Assembly (NCBI RefSeq): GCF_004295685.1
Contig: NZ_AP019368.1
Coordinates: forward strand, 3,115,501-3,179,500
DNA length: 64,000 nucleotides
Source: Fluviispira sanaruensis
Lineage (GTDB): Bacteria; Bdellovibrionota_B; Oligoflexia; Silvanigrellales; Silvanigrellaceae
Reading direction: 5' to 3'
The number at the start of each line of letters is the position of its first letter. The stretch's first letter is position 1. Position numbers and translations under genes: made by a program. Of the stretch, positions 52,823 to 61,794 are shown in pieces. A model generated the notes under the pieces. That model saw nothing but the letters and a program-made list of their open reading frames with translations, had not been told where the DNA came from and ran no database searches.

Positions 52823-53830
52823 ATGAAGATACAGCAATCCATAGAATTGAATTCACTTGTTGAACTGCTGATTGGTAAAAAAGCGTTACCAAATGTGGAA
52901 TTATGGCGCTCACGTATCCGAGCTTTGAGCAAAGCAATTACTTTTGTCGAAAATGATCCATTGCTTGCGCCTAAGCTCCTTTCACACGCTGGCATTCAAC
53001 TTGCAGAAAATAAATCTTCCAAAACGCGAGTTGTTGGTATAACGGGTTTACCCGGCGCAGGAAAATCAACTTTAACGAATCTATTTGTCAGAGAATTACG
53101 TGCGCATAATAAAAGTGTGGCTGTACTCGCCGTTGATCCTTCTTCCACTCTTTCAGGTGGAGCGATATTGGGCGATCGGATTCGCATGCAGGATCACTTT
53201 CGCGACACGCACGTTTTTATCCGATCGATGGGTTCGCGCGGTGCTCTGGGCGGAGTAGCAAAAGCAACCCGCAGCGCTATCCGTTTAGCAACTCTGCTAG
53301 AATTTGATTATATATTAGTAGAAACGGTCGGAATCGGTCAAAGTGAAAGTGATATCATCAATCTCGCCGACACCACTTTGCTTGTTCTTATGCCAAATAG
53401 CGGCGATGAAATTCAGCTGATGAAAGCTGGTATTTTACAATTAGCAAATATTTATATTATTAATAAGTGCGATTTATCGGATCCTTCAAGAATGGTGCAA
53501 GAAATTAAAGAAAATACTATGCCTCTCGACTCAGAAGTATGGTGCCCCCCTGTGTTAAAAAGTTCAGCTTCTCTCAATCAAGGGATTAAAGAAATAACTG
53601 AGCAAATATTCTTACATTCAGAATATGAAAATAAGCATAATAAAGGCAAAAATCTGCGCAATTTAAGATTAAGAAGAGAGATATTACAAAATATATTAAT
53701 TTTGACAGAACTTAATTTCAAAGAGGAAACAGATAAAATCCCCGATTCTGAAATTGATGAGCTTGCTCAAGGGAAAACAACTGCTATGGCTTTGGCTCAG
53801 AACCTTTATACAAAATATATTCATAAATAA
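52823..53830 (+). CDS. meaB: methylmalonyl-CoA mutase-associated GTPase
   Basis: MeaB gates cofactor loading and repair of methylmalonyl-CoA mutase. The 335-residue protein has the P-loop GLPGAGKST (75-83), VLAVDPSS, GDRIRMQDHFRD, ETVGIGQSESDI and NKCD. The ArgK name is an older misnomer. It is directly upstream of the epimerase, completing the functional set except for the mutase large subunit. Confidence 0.95.
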   Translation: MKIQQSIELNSLVELLIGKKALPNVELWRSRIRALSKAITFVENDPLLAPKLLSHAGIQLAENKSSKTRVVGITGLPGAGKSTLTNLFVRELRAHNKSVAVLAVDPSSTLSGGAILGDRIRMQDHFRDTHVFIRSMGSRGALGGVAKATRSAIRLATLLEFDYILVETVGIGQSESDIINLADTTLLVLMPNSGDEIQLMKAGILQLANIYIINKCDLSDPSRMVQEIKENTMPLDSEVWCPPVLKSSASLNQGIKEITEQIFLHSEYENKHNKGKNLRNLRLRREILQNILILTELNFKEETDKIPDSEIDELAQGKTTAMALAQNLYTKYIHK

Positions 53831-53840
53831 AGGATTAAAT

Positions 53841-54251
53841 ATGTTAATTAAAAGGATTAGTCATTTAGGAATTGTGCCAAAAGATGTAGAAAAGTCAGTA
53901 AAATTTTTCCATGGAATTCTGAATTTAGTCAAAGAGGGTTCAGAAATTGTTGAAGAACAAATGGTGAGTGTGCAATTTATCAGAGCTGAAAATTCGCGAC
54001 TTGAGATTCTTGAGGCCACGTCAAGTGACAGCCCAATAGCTAAGTTCCTAGAATCAAGGGGTTCTGGCGTACAGCACGTCGCTCTTGAAGTTGATAACTT
54101 AGATGAGTGGATTGATCATTTGAAAAAAAACAATATTCGTCTTATTGATGATGTTCCACGATATGGCGCACACAACACACGCATCATATTTATTCACCCT
54201 CATTCAACCGGAGGGGTGCTCGTAGAGCTTGTCGAGGAACAAAATAAATAA
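53841..54251 (+). CDS. mce: methylmalonyl-CoA epimerase
   Basis: The 136-residue enzyme interconverts the R and S forms of methylmalonyl-CoA. It is a VOC-fold protein with metal ligands in the pattern ISHLGIVPKDVEKS (His8), GVQHVALEVDN (internal His) and GVLVELVE (C-terminal Glu). AAAGGA precedes ATG 53841; the frame extends into meaB without another start of good quality. It is the last gene of the propionate operon, just before bamD. Confidence 0.92.
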   Translation: MLIKRISHLGIVPKDVEKSVKFFHGILNLVKEGSEIVEEQMVSVQFIRAENSRLEILEATSSDSPIAKFLESRGSGVQHVALEVDNLDEWIDHLKKNNIRLIDDVPRYGAHNTRIIFIHPHSTGGVLVELVEEQNK

Positions 54252-54291
54252 TTAATAGGCGTAGCTTATTGTCATAAGAAAAGAACTGAAT

Positions 54292-55050
54292 ATGAAAATC
54301 CGCAATTTAATAACTCTCATAGCTTTAAGCACTTCTGTACTTATCTTAAATGCCTGCCAAACGATCCCAATTGGGGAGATGTCACAAGATGAAGGTTTCA
54401 CTCTTATTCGCAATTCATATAAAAGCGAATCGTGGACAGATGTTATTACAAGTGTAGATGAATATAAAATCCGTTATCCTTATTCAAAGTTTAATGTAGA
54501 AGCGGATCTCATGCAAGCCGATGCATATTATCAAGCGGATAGATACCCAGAAAGTATTGTTGCTTATGAAGATTTTATTCGAAAAAATCCAAATAACCCA
54601 AGCGTAGTTCTTGCCCATTACCGCATTGCTGTCGCATACGATTTCCAAGCACCTACCGCGGTTGACAAAGAACAACTCAATGCAAAAAAATCCATCGCGA
54701 AATATTCATTCTACGTTAAGAATTTTCAAAATGCCGAACATGTAAATGATGCTAAAAATCGCATTGAAGTCCTTACCCGTAGATTGGCTGAACATGAAAA
54801 ATTTATTGCAGACTTTTATTTGAGAAAAGAACAATATTCAGCCGCGCTAGAAAGATATTTATCTTTAACAAAAAGTTACAGACAATATGCTGATCTCATA
54901 GCAGAAGCAAATGAAAAAATTGTAGAATGCTACGCTAATTTAGCCACTCAACTGGAGAAAGATCCTAAGTCCGAAGAGTATATTACCTTTAAAAATACCT
55001 CTCCTGACGAGCTCAGGAAAAAAGCTGAAGAGTACAAAAAGAAAATTTAA
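54292..55050 (+). CDS. bamD: outer membrane protein assembly lipoprotein BamD
   Basis: BamD is the essential lipoprotein of the BAM complex that folds outer-membrane proteins. The 252-residue protein has a lipobox LNACQ (Cys22), then TPR-like helix pairs, beginning with IRNSYKSESWTDVITSVDEY and RYPYSKFNVEADLMQADAYY, and LAHYRIAVAYDFQAPTAVDK. Its C-terminal extension is helical and charged. Whether it shares a transcript with mce (40 bases) is uncertain. Confidence 0.92.
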   Translation: MKIRNLITLIALSTSVLILNACQTIPIGEMSQDEGFTLIRNSYKSESWTDVITSVDEYKIRYPYSKFNVEADLMQADAYYQADRYPESIVAYEDFIRKNPNNPSVVLAHYRIAVAYDFQAPTAVDKEQLNAKKSIAKYSFYVKNFQNAEHVNDAKNRIEVLTRRLAEHEKFIADFYLRKEQYSAALERYLSLTKSYRQYADLIAEANEKIVECYANLATQLEKDPKSEEYITFKNTSPDELRKKAEEYKKKI

Positions 55051-55073
55051 CTCAAAAAATTGCGAGTGATTTC

Positions 55074-56351
55074 ATGAAAATTTTACACACCTCAGATTGG
55101 CATTTAGGCGCTTCTTATGAAGGTGTCAGTAGAGAAGAGGATCATAAATTTTTTTTGAATTGGTTATTAAATACATTAAATGAACAAAAAATAGATGTTC
55201 TTTTAATTGCGGGTGATATTTTCGATCAAACTCAACCCTCTTCAGAATCTCTCAGAAGTTATTATCAATTTTTATTGCATATTTCTCAGTCGACAACTGT
55301 AAAAAAAGTAATTGTATTGGGTGGAAATCACGATTCTCCCTCACGTCTCGATGCACCCGCTGAGTTATTAAAACTTCTAGATGTTTTCGTTGTGGGAGGG
55401 ATGACAAATGATCTTAATAATTTAGAAAAATATCTTTGCCCTATTTATTCTTCTGATAATAAAATTGAAATGATTATTGCTGCTGTGCCTTATATTCATG
55501 AATTTCGTCTAGGGGTAAGAACAGCTTTTTTATCTGAAAAAGAAATTCAAGCAGATTTTAAAAATAAATTCTCTGAACTTTATCGAAATTTAGCTGACAA
55601 AGCCGAAGAAATTGCTCAAAATGTTCCGCTCATTGCCACTGGACATTTGGCTTGCACTGGCAGTGAAAAAGATGACTCACCGCTCGAAGTTCATTTGGTA
55701 GGCACCATTGGCAGTTTACCCAGCGATATCTTCGACCCGCGCTTTTGTTACGTTGCTCTTGGACATGTACATAGGAGTTATAGGGTTGAAAAGTCAAACG
55801 CATATTATAGCGGTTCACCAATACCACTTTCTGTAAAAGAATCAAAAACAGATCGCGCTGTTTATGTTCTCAATTTCAATCAAAGACAAACAAGTCCAGA
55901 AGTAGAAAAAATATCGGTTCCTGTTCTTAGAAATATTGTAGAAATATCAGGAGAGCTAGAAGAAGTTTATGTAAAAATTAAACAATTGAAGTGGACAACT
56001 CCACTTCCACCCTTCTTAACTTTACAAATAAATGTGGAGTCTTTTTCTATTGGCATAGATTTTCAAATTCGTAAAGAAATTGAATCCTATTTTGCAAAAA
56101 AAATGGATAATAATTCTACACAGGATCAGTTTTCTATATCTTCATTTTCAAAAAATATTCCAATTATTTCACAAATAAAACAATACCCAATTCATAAAAA
56201 ACAAAAAGCAAATATATTTGAGCACAATAAATCGTTAAAAGAATTAAGTGTTGAAGATGTGTTTGTAAAAATGTGTGAGCTAAAAAATCAAGCTCTTGAT
56301 GAAAACTTACTCACAGCATTTAGAAGTTTAATTTCCAAAGATAATAAATAA
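55074..56351 (+). CDS. sbcD: SbcD nuclease subunit (Mre11-like)
   Basis: The SbcCD complex cuts hairpins and protein-blocked DNA ends. The 425-residue protein has the phosphoesterase motifs MKILHTSDWHLGASYEG, IAGDIFDQTQP, VLGGNHDSPSRLD, ATGHLACTG and ALGHVHRSY in order, followed by the DNA-binding capping domain and a helical tail for SbcC. It lies 11 bases before sbcC. Confidence 0.95.
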   Translation: MKILHTSDWHLGASYEGVSREEDHKFFLNWLLNTLNEQKIDVLLIAGDIFDQTQPSSESLRSYYQFLLHISQSTTVKKVIVLGGNHDSPSRLDAPAELLKLLDVFVVGGMTNDLNNLEKYLCPIYSSDNKIEMIIAAVPYIHEFRLGVRTAFLSEKEIQADFKNKFSELYRNLADKAEEIAQNVPLIATGHLACTGSEKDDSPLEVHLVGTIGSLPSDIFDPRFCYVALGHVHRSYRVEKSNAYYSGSPIPLSVKESKTDRAVYVLNFNQRQTSPEVEKISVPVLRNIVEISGELEEVYVKIKQLKWTTPLPPFLTLQINVESFSIGIDFQIRKEIESYFAKKMDNNSTQDQFSISSFSKNIPIISQIKQYPIHKKQKANIFEHNKSLKELSVEDVFVKMCELKNQALDENLLTAFRSLISKDNK

Positions 56352-56362
56352 AGGTAATTAAA

Positions 56363-59300
56363 TTGAAATTGTTAAAAATTGAACTCGAAAATCTAAATTC
56401 TCTTTATGGACGCCACAGTATAGATTTTATCAAAGACTTACAAAGTGCACCTATTTTTCTTATCATGGGAGCAACAGGTTCTGGAAAATCTACATTAATG
56501 GATGCTATGTCTTTGGCATTATTTGGTCAAACTCCTCGCTTAGCTAAAAATAAAGCAGAGAAGGATCTTGAAAATGACAGCCGCCTAGTCATGTCAAGGG
56601 GCACATATTCTGCTTATGCACAATTGACCTTTCAAAAAACGGAACATGGGCAGATTAAAATCTATCGAGCCACATGGCAATGTGAGCGTGCTTTTAAAAA
56701 AGCAGATGGAAAGTTTAAAGATCCAAGAAGAGTTTTAGAAATATTTGATCCAATTTCAGAAAATTTTCTTGAACTCATTAGTGATCACAGACCTAAATTT
56801 TACGAGCCTTATTTTGAAAAGGTCTTGGAGAATTTAAGCGTCCATGATTTTAAAAGAATGGTTTTACTTGCACAAGGAGAGTTTGCAGCCTTTTTAAAAG
56901 CAAATGAAGACGAAAGAGCCGAAATCCTAGAACGCTTGACCAATACAGAGATTTATAAAGAAATTGGCAAAAAAGCTGCTGATAAAAAGAAATATCTTGA
57001 AGAAAAAGTACATACATTACGATCAAGTTTAACTGATTTAAACATCTTGTCGGAAGAAGATGAAGAAGTTTTAAAAAGCAATAAAATAAAATTAGAATTA
57101 GATATCGAGAATTCAGCCCAAGAATTAAAATCTATTGAAAACGGAATCAACTGGTTTCTGAGAGAAGAAGATCTCAAGCTGAGAGTCGAGCAAGCATCTG
57201 AAAAATTCAAAGAAATATTAATGGAAATCACTGACAATCAATATAATTTCGATCGCGTTGATTCCTATCAGAAAGCTAAAAAAGCAATTGATCTTATTTT
57301 AAGTGAAAGAAAATTATCCGAGAAAATCTCTGACTCTCAAGCAGATATTACTGATAAAAAACAACTTTTTTCCGATTTAAATACCCAGATTAACATGCTT
57401 AAATTAAAAATCGATTCATATAAAAGTAACTTTGTTCAAAACAAAAAAAAATATACTGAAATAAAAGATGAGATTTTAAAATCCCGATCACTCCATCAAG
57501 AAAAACAAAGAATCATCGAAGAAAATAAAACTAAATCCACTATGTTTTCCGATGTAATTTTAGAAAAAAATAAAAAACAAACCCAATTTTCAATTTTTTT
57601 AACTCAAAAGAATTTTCTTGAGCAAGAAAAATTAAAATTATTAGAATTTCTTAAAAGTGATCTCATCATAACCTATTACTCACAAAAGAATTCTCATCTT
57701 GAACTTGATATGGCAAGTGAAGCATTTAATCTTGTTAAAAAAGAGATTTTTGAAATTATATCTCCATATTCTCATCCAAATGAAAAAATGAATTCTTATG
57801 AACTTGAAAAAAATAATCTAATCCAGCTGCAAAAAAAAATATCAACACTTATTTGGGAGCAAAAAAATTTAGATGAAAAATCAGCGAAAATCCCAAAATA
57901 CATCGATGAAATATCGAGCTTAGAGCAATTATGCAAAGATGAAAAAAGTAAAACAATACAATTAAAGAGTCTATTAAACGAAAAAGAAAGCGAAATTAAA
58001 AACTTAAATGATGAAATTTCTAACTTATCTTGGGCTATGGAAATCGCAAAGAACAGGAGACTGCTTCATGACAGTCAAGATTGCCCCCTCTGTGGAAGCA
58101 AAGAACATCCCTATTTTTTGCAGAAGACATTTGCAATCGTCGATCAAGCTGTTCTTGAAAAACATCAAAAATTATTGGCTATAAAAGAAAAATCTGAAAA
58201 AAATTATCTTGAATTTGTTGCAAAAATAAATTTTGTAGAAGCCACCCTAAAATCTCAGGTTCTAAATAAAAATAAGCTGAGTCTAGAACTCAATCAATTG
58301 ACTGAACAAATCAGTTTACAATGCAGAGCAATCAAGAACTTTGCATTTGACACTTTGAAAGTACAGATAATGGGACAAGAGAATTTTCTCGATGTCTTAT
58401 ACAAAGCGGAAGTGGAAAATAAAAAACAATATGAATCCATTGAAAAGCTTCACAATATCCTTGTTAAAACCTATCACAATTATAATACGCAAAAAGACAT
58501 TTATACTGAAAAAAAAGAAAATCATAATAAAAATTTAACTAAATATAATGAAATACTTGAAACAATTACAAGTCAGTGTGAAGATTTTGTTTTAGAATCT
58601 TTTCTACATGAAACTAGCGATAATCTTCACAATGATAAATTATACTTTAATTCTCGTAATTCTTTTTTGGAATTCAAAAAAGCAGACGATACCCTTAAAT
58701 TATTAAATAATAATATTTTGAAAACATCTCTTGAACTTGACAATCTTAAAAGCAGAGAAAATAGCCTTGAACAAGAAATTCAAAGTTTACAAAATAGATT
58801 AAAAGATATCGAAATAGAATTAACAAAATATCTAAGCGGCGAAGATCCTGATAGTTTTGAAGCAAACTTAATCACTATGATCGAGGAAAGTGAAAATATA
58901 TTAAAAACTGCTGAGCAAGATTTTGCAGAGCTAAATAATAAAATTTCCATTCTCAATTTTTCAATTGAGAATTTAACAAATTCTCTCTCAAAGCTTAAAT
59001 TTGAAGAAAAAGAACTTGAAGAAAAAATTGAATCTGAACTTAAAACAATTCATATTCAAACAAAAGAATCTGCAATATCGCTCCATATTTCCGAAGAATT
59101 CAACCAAAATTATTCGAACTTAAAAAACAAGCTTGAAACTGAAAAATTTTCATTAAACGAAAATAAATTACAAAGAGAAAAAGATCTTAAAGATCATAAT
59201 GTAAATTATCCATTTATGAATGATCAGGAGAATATGCTTACTTTGCAAGAGAAGAAAAATAGATTGGAACAATCCATTCTTTGTAAGCGCAACGAATACA

Positions 59301-59908
59301 CGGATTTACATGCAAAAATGATAAATAATGATGTAAATAAATCCAAAATTTCGAGCAAACAAAAAGAACTTGAAAAAATTCAAGTTGAATATAATACTTG
59401 GCTCAAACTCCACCAACTTATTGGAATAGGCGAAGGCAATCAGTTTAAAAAATTTGCGCAGATTTTAAATTTAGAAGAACTGATCACAAAAGCCAATGCA
59501 CACCTTGCTCGTTTTGAAAAGCGTTATTCCCTTGCCCCCGCTCTCGATGCCAATGGTGTCCCTCGTCTCGCCTTTGCAATTAAAGACGGTTATCATGCTG
59601 ATGAAGCACGATCCTTTAAAACATTATCAGGTGGTGAAACTTTTTTAGTTTCGTTAGCTCTGGCACTTGCACTTGCTGATTATCGATCCGTAAAAATGCC
59701 TGTTGAAACGATATTACTCGACGAAGGCTTTGGTACACTTGATCCCATCACTCTGCAAACGGCTATGAGCGCGCTTGAGTCACTCCACTCAACAGGCACT
59801 CAAGTAGGCATTATCAGCCACGTAGAGGTGCTTAAAGAATCGATTGCTTCACGTATTATAGTAGAAAAGCTTGGGAATGGGCATTCCTGTTTACGAGTTG
59901 AAGTTTAG
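56363..59908 (+). CDS. sbcC: SbcC ATPase subunit (Rad50-like)
   Basis: The 1181-residue protein starts with TTG 56363 behind AAAGGTAA. It has an N-terminal ABC half (IMGATGSGKSTLMDAMS), about 650 residues of coiled coil broken by a zinc hook near residue 573 (DCPLCGSKEHP), and a C-terminal half with the signature FKTLSGGETFLVSLALALAL and Walker B ILLDEGFGTLD. The length is close to that usual for SbcC. The two ATPase halves dimerise with SbcD to process DNA ends. Confidence 0.95.
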   Translation: MKLLKIELENLNSLYGRHSIDFIKDLQSAPIFLIMGATGSGKSTLMDAMSLALFGQTPRLAKNKAEKDLENDSRLVMSRGTYSAYAQLTFQKTEHGQIKIYRATWQCERAFKKADGKFKDPRRVLEIFDPISENFLELISDHRPKFYEPYFEKVLENLSVHDFKRMVLLAQGEFAAFLKANEDERAEILERLTNTEIYKEIGKKAADKKKYLEEKVHTLRSSLTDLNILSEEDEEVLKSNKIKLELDIENSAQELKSIENGINWFLREEDLKLRVEQASEKFKEILMEITDNQYNFDRVDSYQKAKKAIDLILSERKLSEKISDSQADITDKKQLFSDLNTQINMLKLKIDSYKSNFVQNKKKYTEIKDEILKSRSLHQEKQRIIEENKTKSTMFSDVILEKNKKQTQFSIFLTQKNFLEQEKLKLLEFLKSDLIITYYSQKNSHLELDMASEAFNLVKKEIFEIISPYSHPNEKMNSYELEKNNLIQLQKKISTLIWEQKNLDEKSAKIPKYIDEISSLEQLCKDEKSKTIQLKSLLNEKESEIKNLNDEISNLSWAMEIAKNRRLLHDSQDCPLCGSKEHPYFLQKTFAIVDQAVLEKHQKLLAIKEKSEKNYLEFVAKINFVEATLKSQVLNKNKLSLELNQLTEQISLQCRAIKNFAFDTLKVQIMGQENFLDVLYKAEVENKKQYESIEKLHNILVKTYHNYNTQKDIYTEKKENHNKNLTKYNEILETITSQCEDFVLESFLHETSDNLHNDKLYFNSRNSFLEFKKADDTLKLLNNNILKTSLELDNLKSRENSLEQEIQSLQNRLKDIEIELTKYLSGEDPDSFEANLITMIEESENILKTAEQDFAELNNKISILNFSIENLTNSLSKLKFEEKELEEKIESELKTIHIQTKESAISLHISEEFNQNYSNLKNKLETEKFSLNENKLQREKDLKDHNVNYPFMNDQENMLTLQEKKNRLEQSILCKRNEYTDLHAKMINNDVNKSKISSKQKELEKIQVEYNTWLKLHQLIGIGEGNQFKKFAQILNLEELITKANAHLARFEKRYSLAPALDANGVPRLAFAIKDGYHADEARSFKTLSGGETFLVSLALALALADYRSVKMPVETILLDEGFGTLDPITLQTAMSALESLHSTGTQVGIISHVEVLKESIASRIIVEKLGNGHSCLRVEV

Positions 59909-59922
59909 AACAAGGATAAAAA

Positions 59923-60744
59923 ATGAATATCAATGAATATTTAAATAAAAAAATCATTTCTAGAGCTTGGTTACCTGGTTTTGGTGTTTTTGAACGAGAA
60001 GTGAGGCGTTTTTTTGCCGTGCCTGCTCAGACAATTCTAGCCCCGTTTGGCAGCTCGATCCTCTATTTTGCCCTGTTTGGATTATCAATTGGCAAGCTTC
60101 TCGCAACAGGCCATAACTCTATTTTAACTCATGGTTTTAATTATATCACTTTTTTAATTCCTGGCATTATGGCTATGGAAATCATCAATGCTGCTATCCA
60201 AAATCCTATGAGCAGTATAATGATTGCAAAATGGACCGGAACTATTGTCGATATGCTCATGGCCCCTCTATCTCCTTTTGCATTGTGGCTAGCTTTTGTC
60301 TCAGGAGCTATTATCAGAGCACTTATAGTTGGTATTGCTGTATTTCTATCAGGGGCATTGTGTGCAGGTACTTTTATTTTCTTTAACCCTTTTCCTTTAA
60401 TCTTGGCAATTATACTTGCAGTTGGTATTTTTGGCAGCCTAGGAATAGCGGCAGGTGCAATATGCAAATCATGGGAACAAATTGGTGTTATTCTTTCATT
60501 TATAGTGCAACCTCTTGTCTTTTTCTCTGGAGTCTTTTTCTCTTTCAATTCCTTTCCAGAATGGATTCAACCTATCCGTTTTTTTAATCCTATTTTTTAC
60601 ATTGTAAGCATGTTTCGTTATTCTATTTTAGGTGTTTCAGACACAACACCTCTTATTTCTTATGGTATATCAACTGTATTTTTAATTATTTCCTCTATTT
60701 TTGCCATAATCGTGTTGAAATCTGGTTTTGGTTTGAGGTCGTAA
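59923..60744 (+). CDS. ABC-2 type transporter permease
   Basis: The 273-residue membrane protein has six hydrophobic segments and ABC-2 blocks: REVRRFFAVPAQTILAPFGSS, FLIPGIMAMEIINAAIQNP and FFSGVFFSFNSFPEWIQPIRFFNPIFY. It resembles YadH-type permeases, which together with a YadG-type ATPase export lipids, polysaccharides or drugs. The ATPase gene follows after 1 base. The substrate is unknown. Confidence 0.9.
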   Translation: MNINEYLNKKIISRAWLPGFGVFEREVRRFFAVPAQTILAPFGSSILYFALFGLSIGKLLATGHNSILTHGFNYITFLIPGIMAMEIINAAIQNPMSSIMIAKWTGTIVDMLMAPLSPFALWLAFVSGAIIRALIVGIAVFLSGALCAGTFIFFNPFPLILAIILAVGIFGSLGIAAGAICKSWEQIGVILSFIVQPLVFFSGVFFSFNSFPEWIQPIRFFNPIFYIVSMFRYSILGVSDTTPLISYGISTVFLIISSIFAIIVLKSGFGLRS

Positions 60745-60745
60745 A

Positions 60746-61747
60746 ATGTTAAATCAATCAATTGCTATAGAATTAAAAAATGTTTCTAAAACCTATAAAA
60801 TGCCAAAAGGTGAATCCTTTCAAGCTTTAAAACCTCTCAATTTATCTATAAAAAGTGGAGAATGTTTTGCGCTATTGGGACACAATGGAGCTGGCAAAAC
60901 GACAATTATTAGTTTACTTGCTGGTGTAAATAAACCAACTTCAGGAGATGTTTTTATCAATGGTTTGAGCGTAACAAATCAATCAGAAAAAACAAAACGT
61001 ATGATTGGCGTCGTTCAACAGGAATTGATTGCTGATTCCTTTTTTAATTTACCGACGATGCTAAATATCCAAAGTAAATTATCTGGTGTTATTCCTGATA
61101 AACACTGGATCGATTTTTTATTAGATAAGTTACAGCTTCAAGAACATAGTAAGAAAACTACTCGTGAATTGAGTGGAGGAATGAAACGGCGCATGATGAT
61201 AGCGCGTGCACTTGTCCACAAACCAAAAATTTTAATTTTAGATGAGCCCACTGCTGGAGTTGACATTCAACTCAGACAAAGTATGTGGAAATTTATTGAA
61301 GAACTCCATCTCAATGGTCTAACAATTATTCTGACAACTCATTATTTACAAGAAGCGGAAGAATATTGCAGCCGAATTGCAATTATGAAAAGTGGAGAGA
61401 TAGTGACTTTAAAAGAGAATAAGGAACTCCTCGCCCTTGGCGGAAAGCACAAAGTGTCCTGTCTTATTGAAGTACCAAATGTTCATCAATGGCTCGATAA
61501 GCACTCTGCCTACCTAAAAGAAAATTCTATCGGGTTTGAACCTGTTAAAAAAGTTTCAAACAGCACAGGAGATCTCAAACTTTCTCTCAACTATGAAAAG
61601 GGAGAAATGTCTTCGTTTATATCCTCTTCAAAAAAATTGAATGAGGTCTCTCATAAACTGTCCTTGAAAATTTCAGAAATATTCACAGAATCTCCGGGTC
61701 TTGAAGAAGTTTACATGAAAATCAATGAAGGGAACCTCAAGGTCTAA
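60746..61747 (+). CDS. ABC transporter ATP-binding protein (ABC-2 exporter)
   Basis: The 333-residue ATPase has GHNGAGKTTIISLLAG (Walker A), VVQQELIADSFFNL (Q-loop), RELSGGMKRRMMIARAL (signature), ILILDEPTAGVD (Walker B) and TTHYLQEAEE (H-loop), all intact, followed by a C-terminal extension of about 90 residues. It pairs with the permease directly upstream and is similar to YadG. Confidence 0.93.
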   Translation: MLNQSIAIELKNVSKTYKMPKGESFQALKPLNLSIKSGECFALLGHNGAGKTTIISLLAGVNKPTSGDVFINGLSVTNQSEKTKRMIGVVQQELIADSFFNLPTMLNIQSKLSGVIPDKHWIDFLLDKLQLQEHSKKTTRELSGGMKRRMMIARALVHKPKILILDEPTAGVDIQLRQSMWKFIEELHLNGLTIILTTHYLQEAEEYCSRIAIMKSGEIVTLKENKELLALGGKHKVSCLIEVPNVHQWLDKHSAYLKENSIGFEPVKKVSNSTGDLKLSLNYEKGEMSSFISSSKKLNEVSHKLSLKISEIFTESPGLEEVYMKINEGNLKV

Positions 61748-61760
61748 CCCCACCCACCGA

Positions 61761-61789
61761 TAAGCTCTTAGACTTAATATAGGAGCTTA
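61761..61789 (+). promoter_or_regulatory. hairpin covering the ribosome-binding site of the repeat lipoprotein gene
   Basis: TAAGCTC (61761-61767) is complementary to GAGCTTA (61783-61789), which includes most of the AGGAG site six bases before the start region of the gene at 61795. Pairing would mask the site and lower translation. The stem has only 7 base pairs, so this is tentative. Confidence 0.3.
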
Positions 61790-61794
61790 ATTTT

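Noticed and set aside
60141-60548. 135-codon antisense frame
   Set aside because: It mirrors the ABC-2 permease gene, lies inside it and has no ribosome-binding site.
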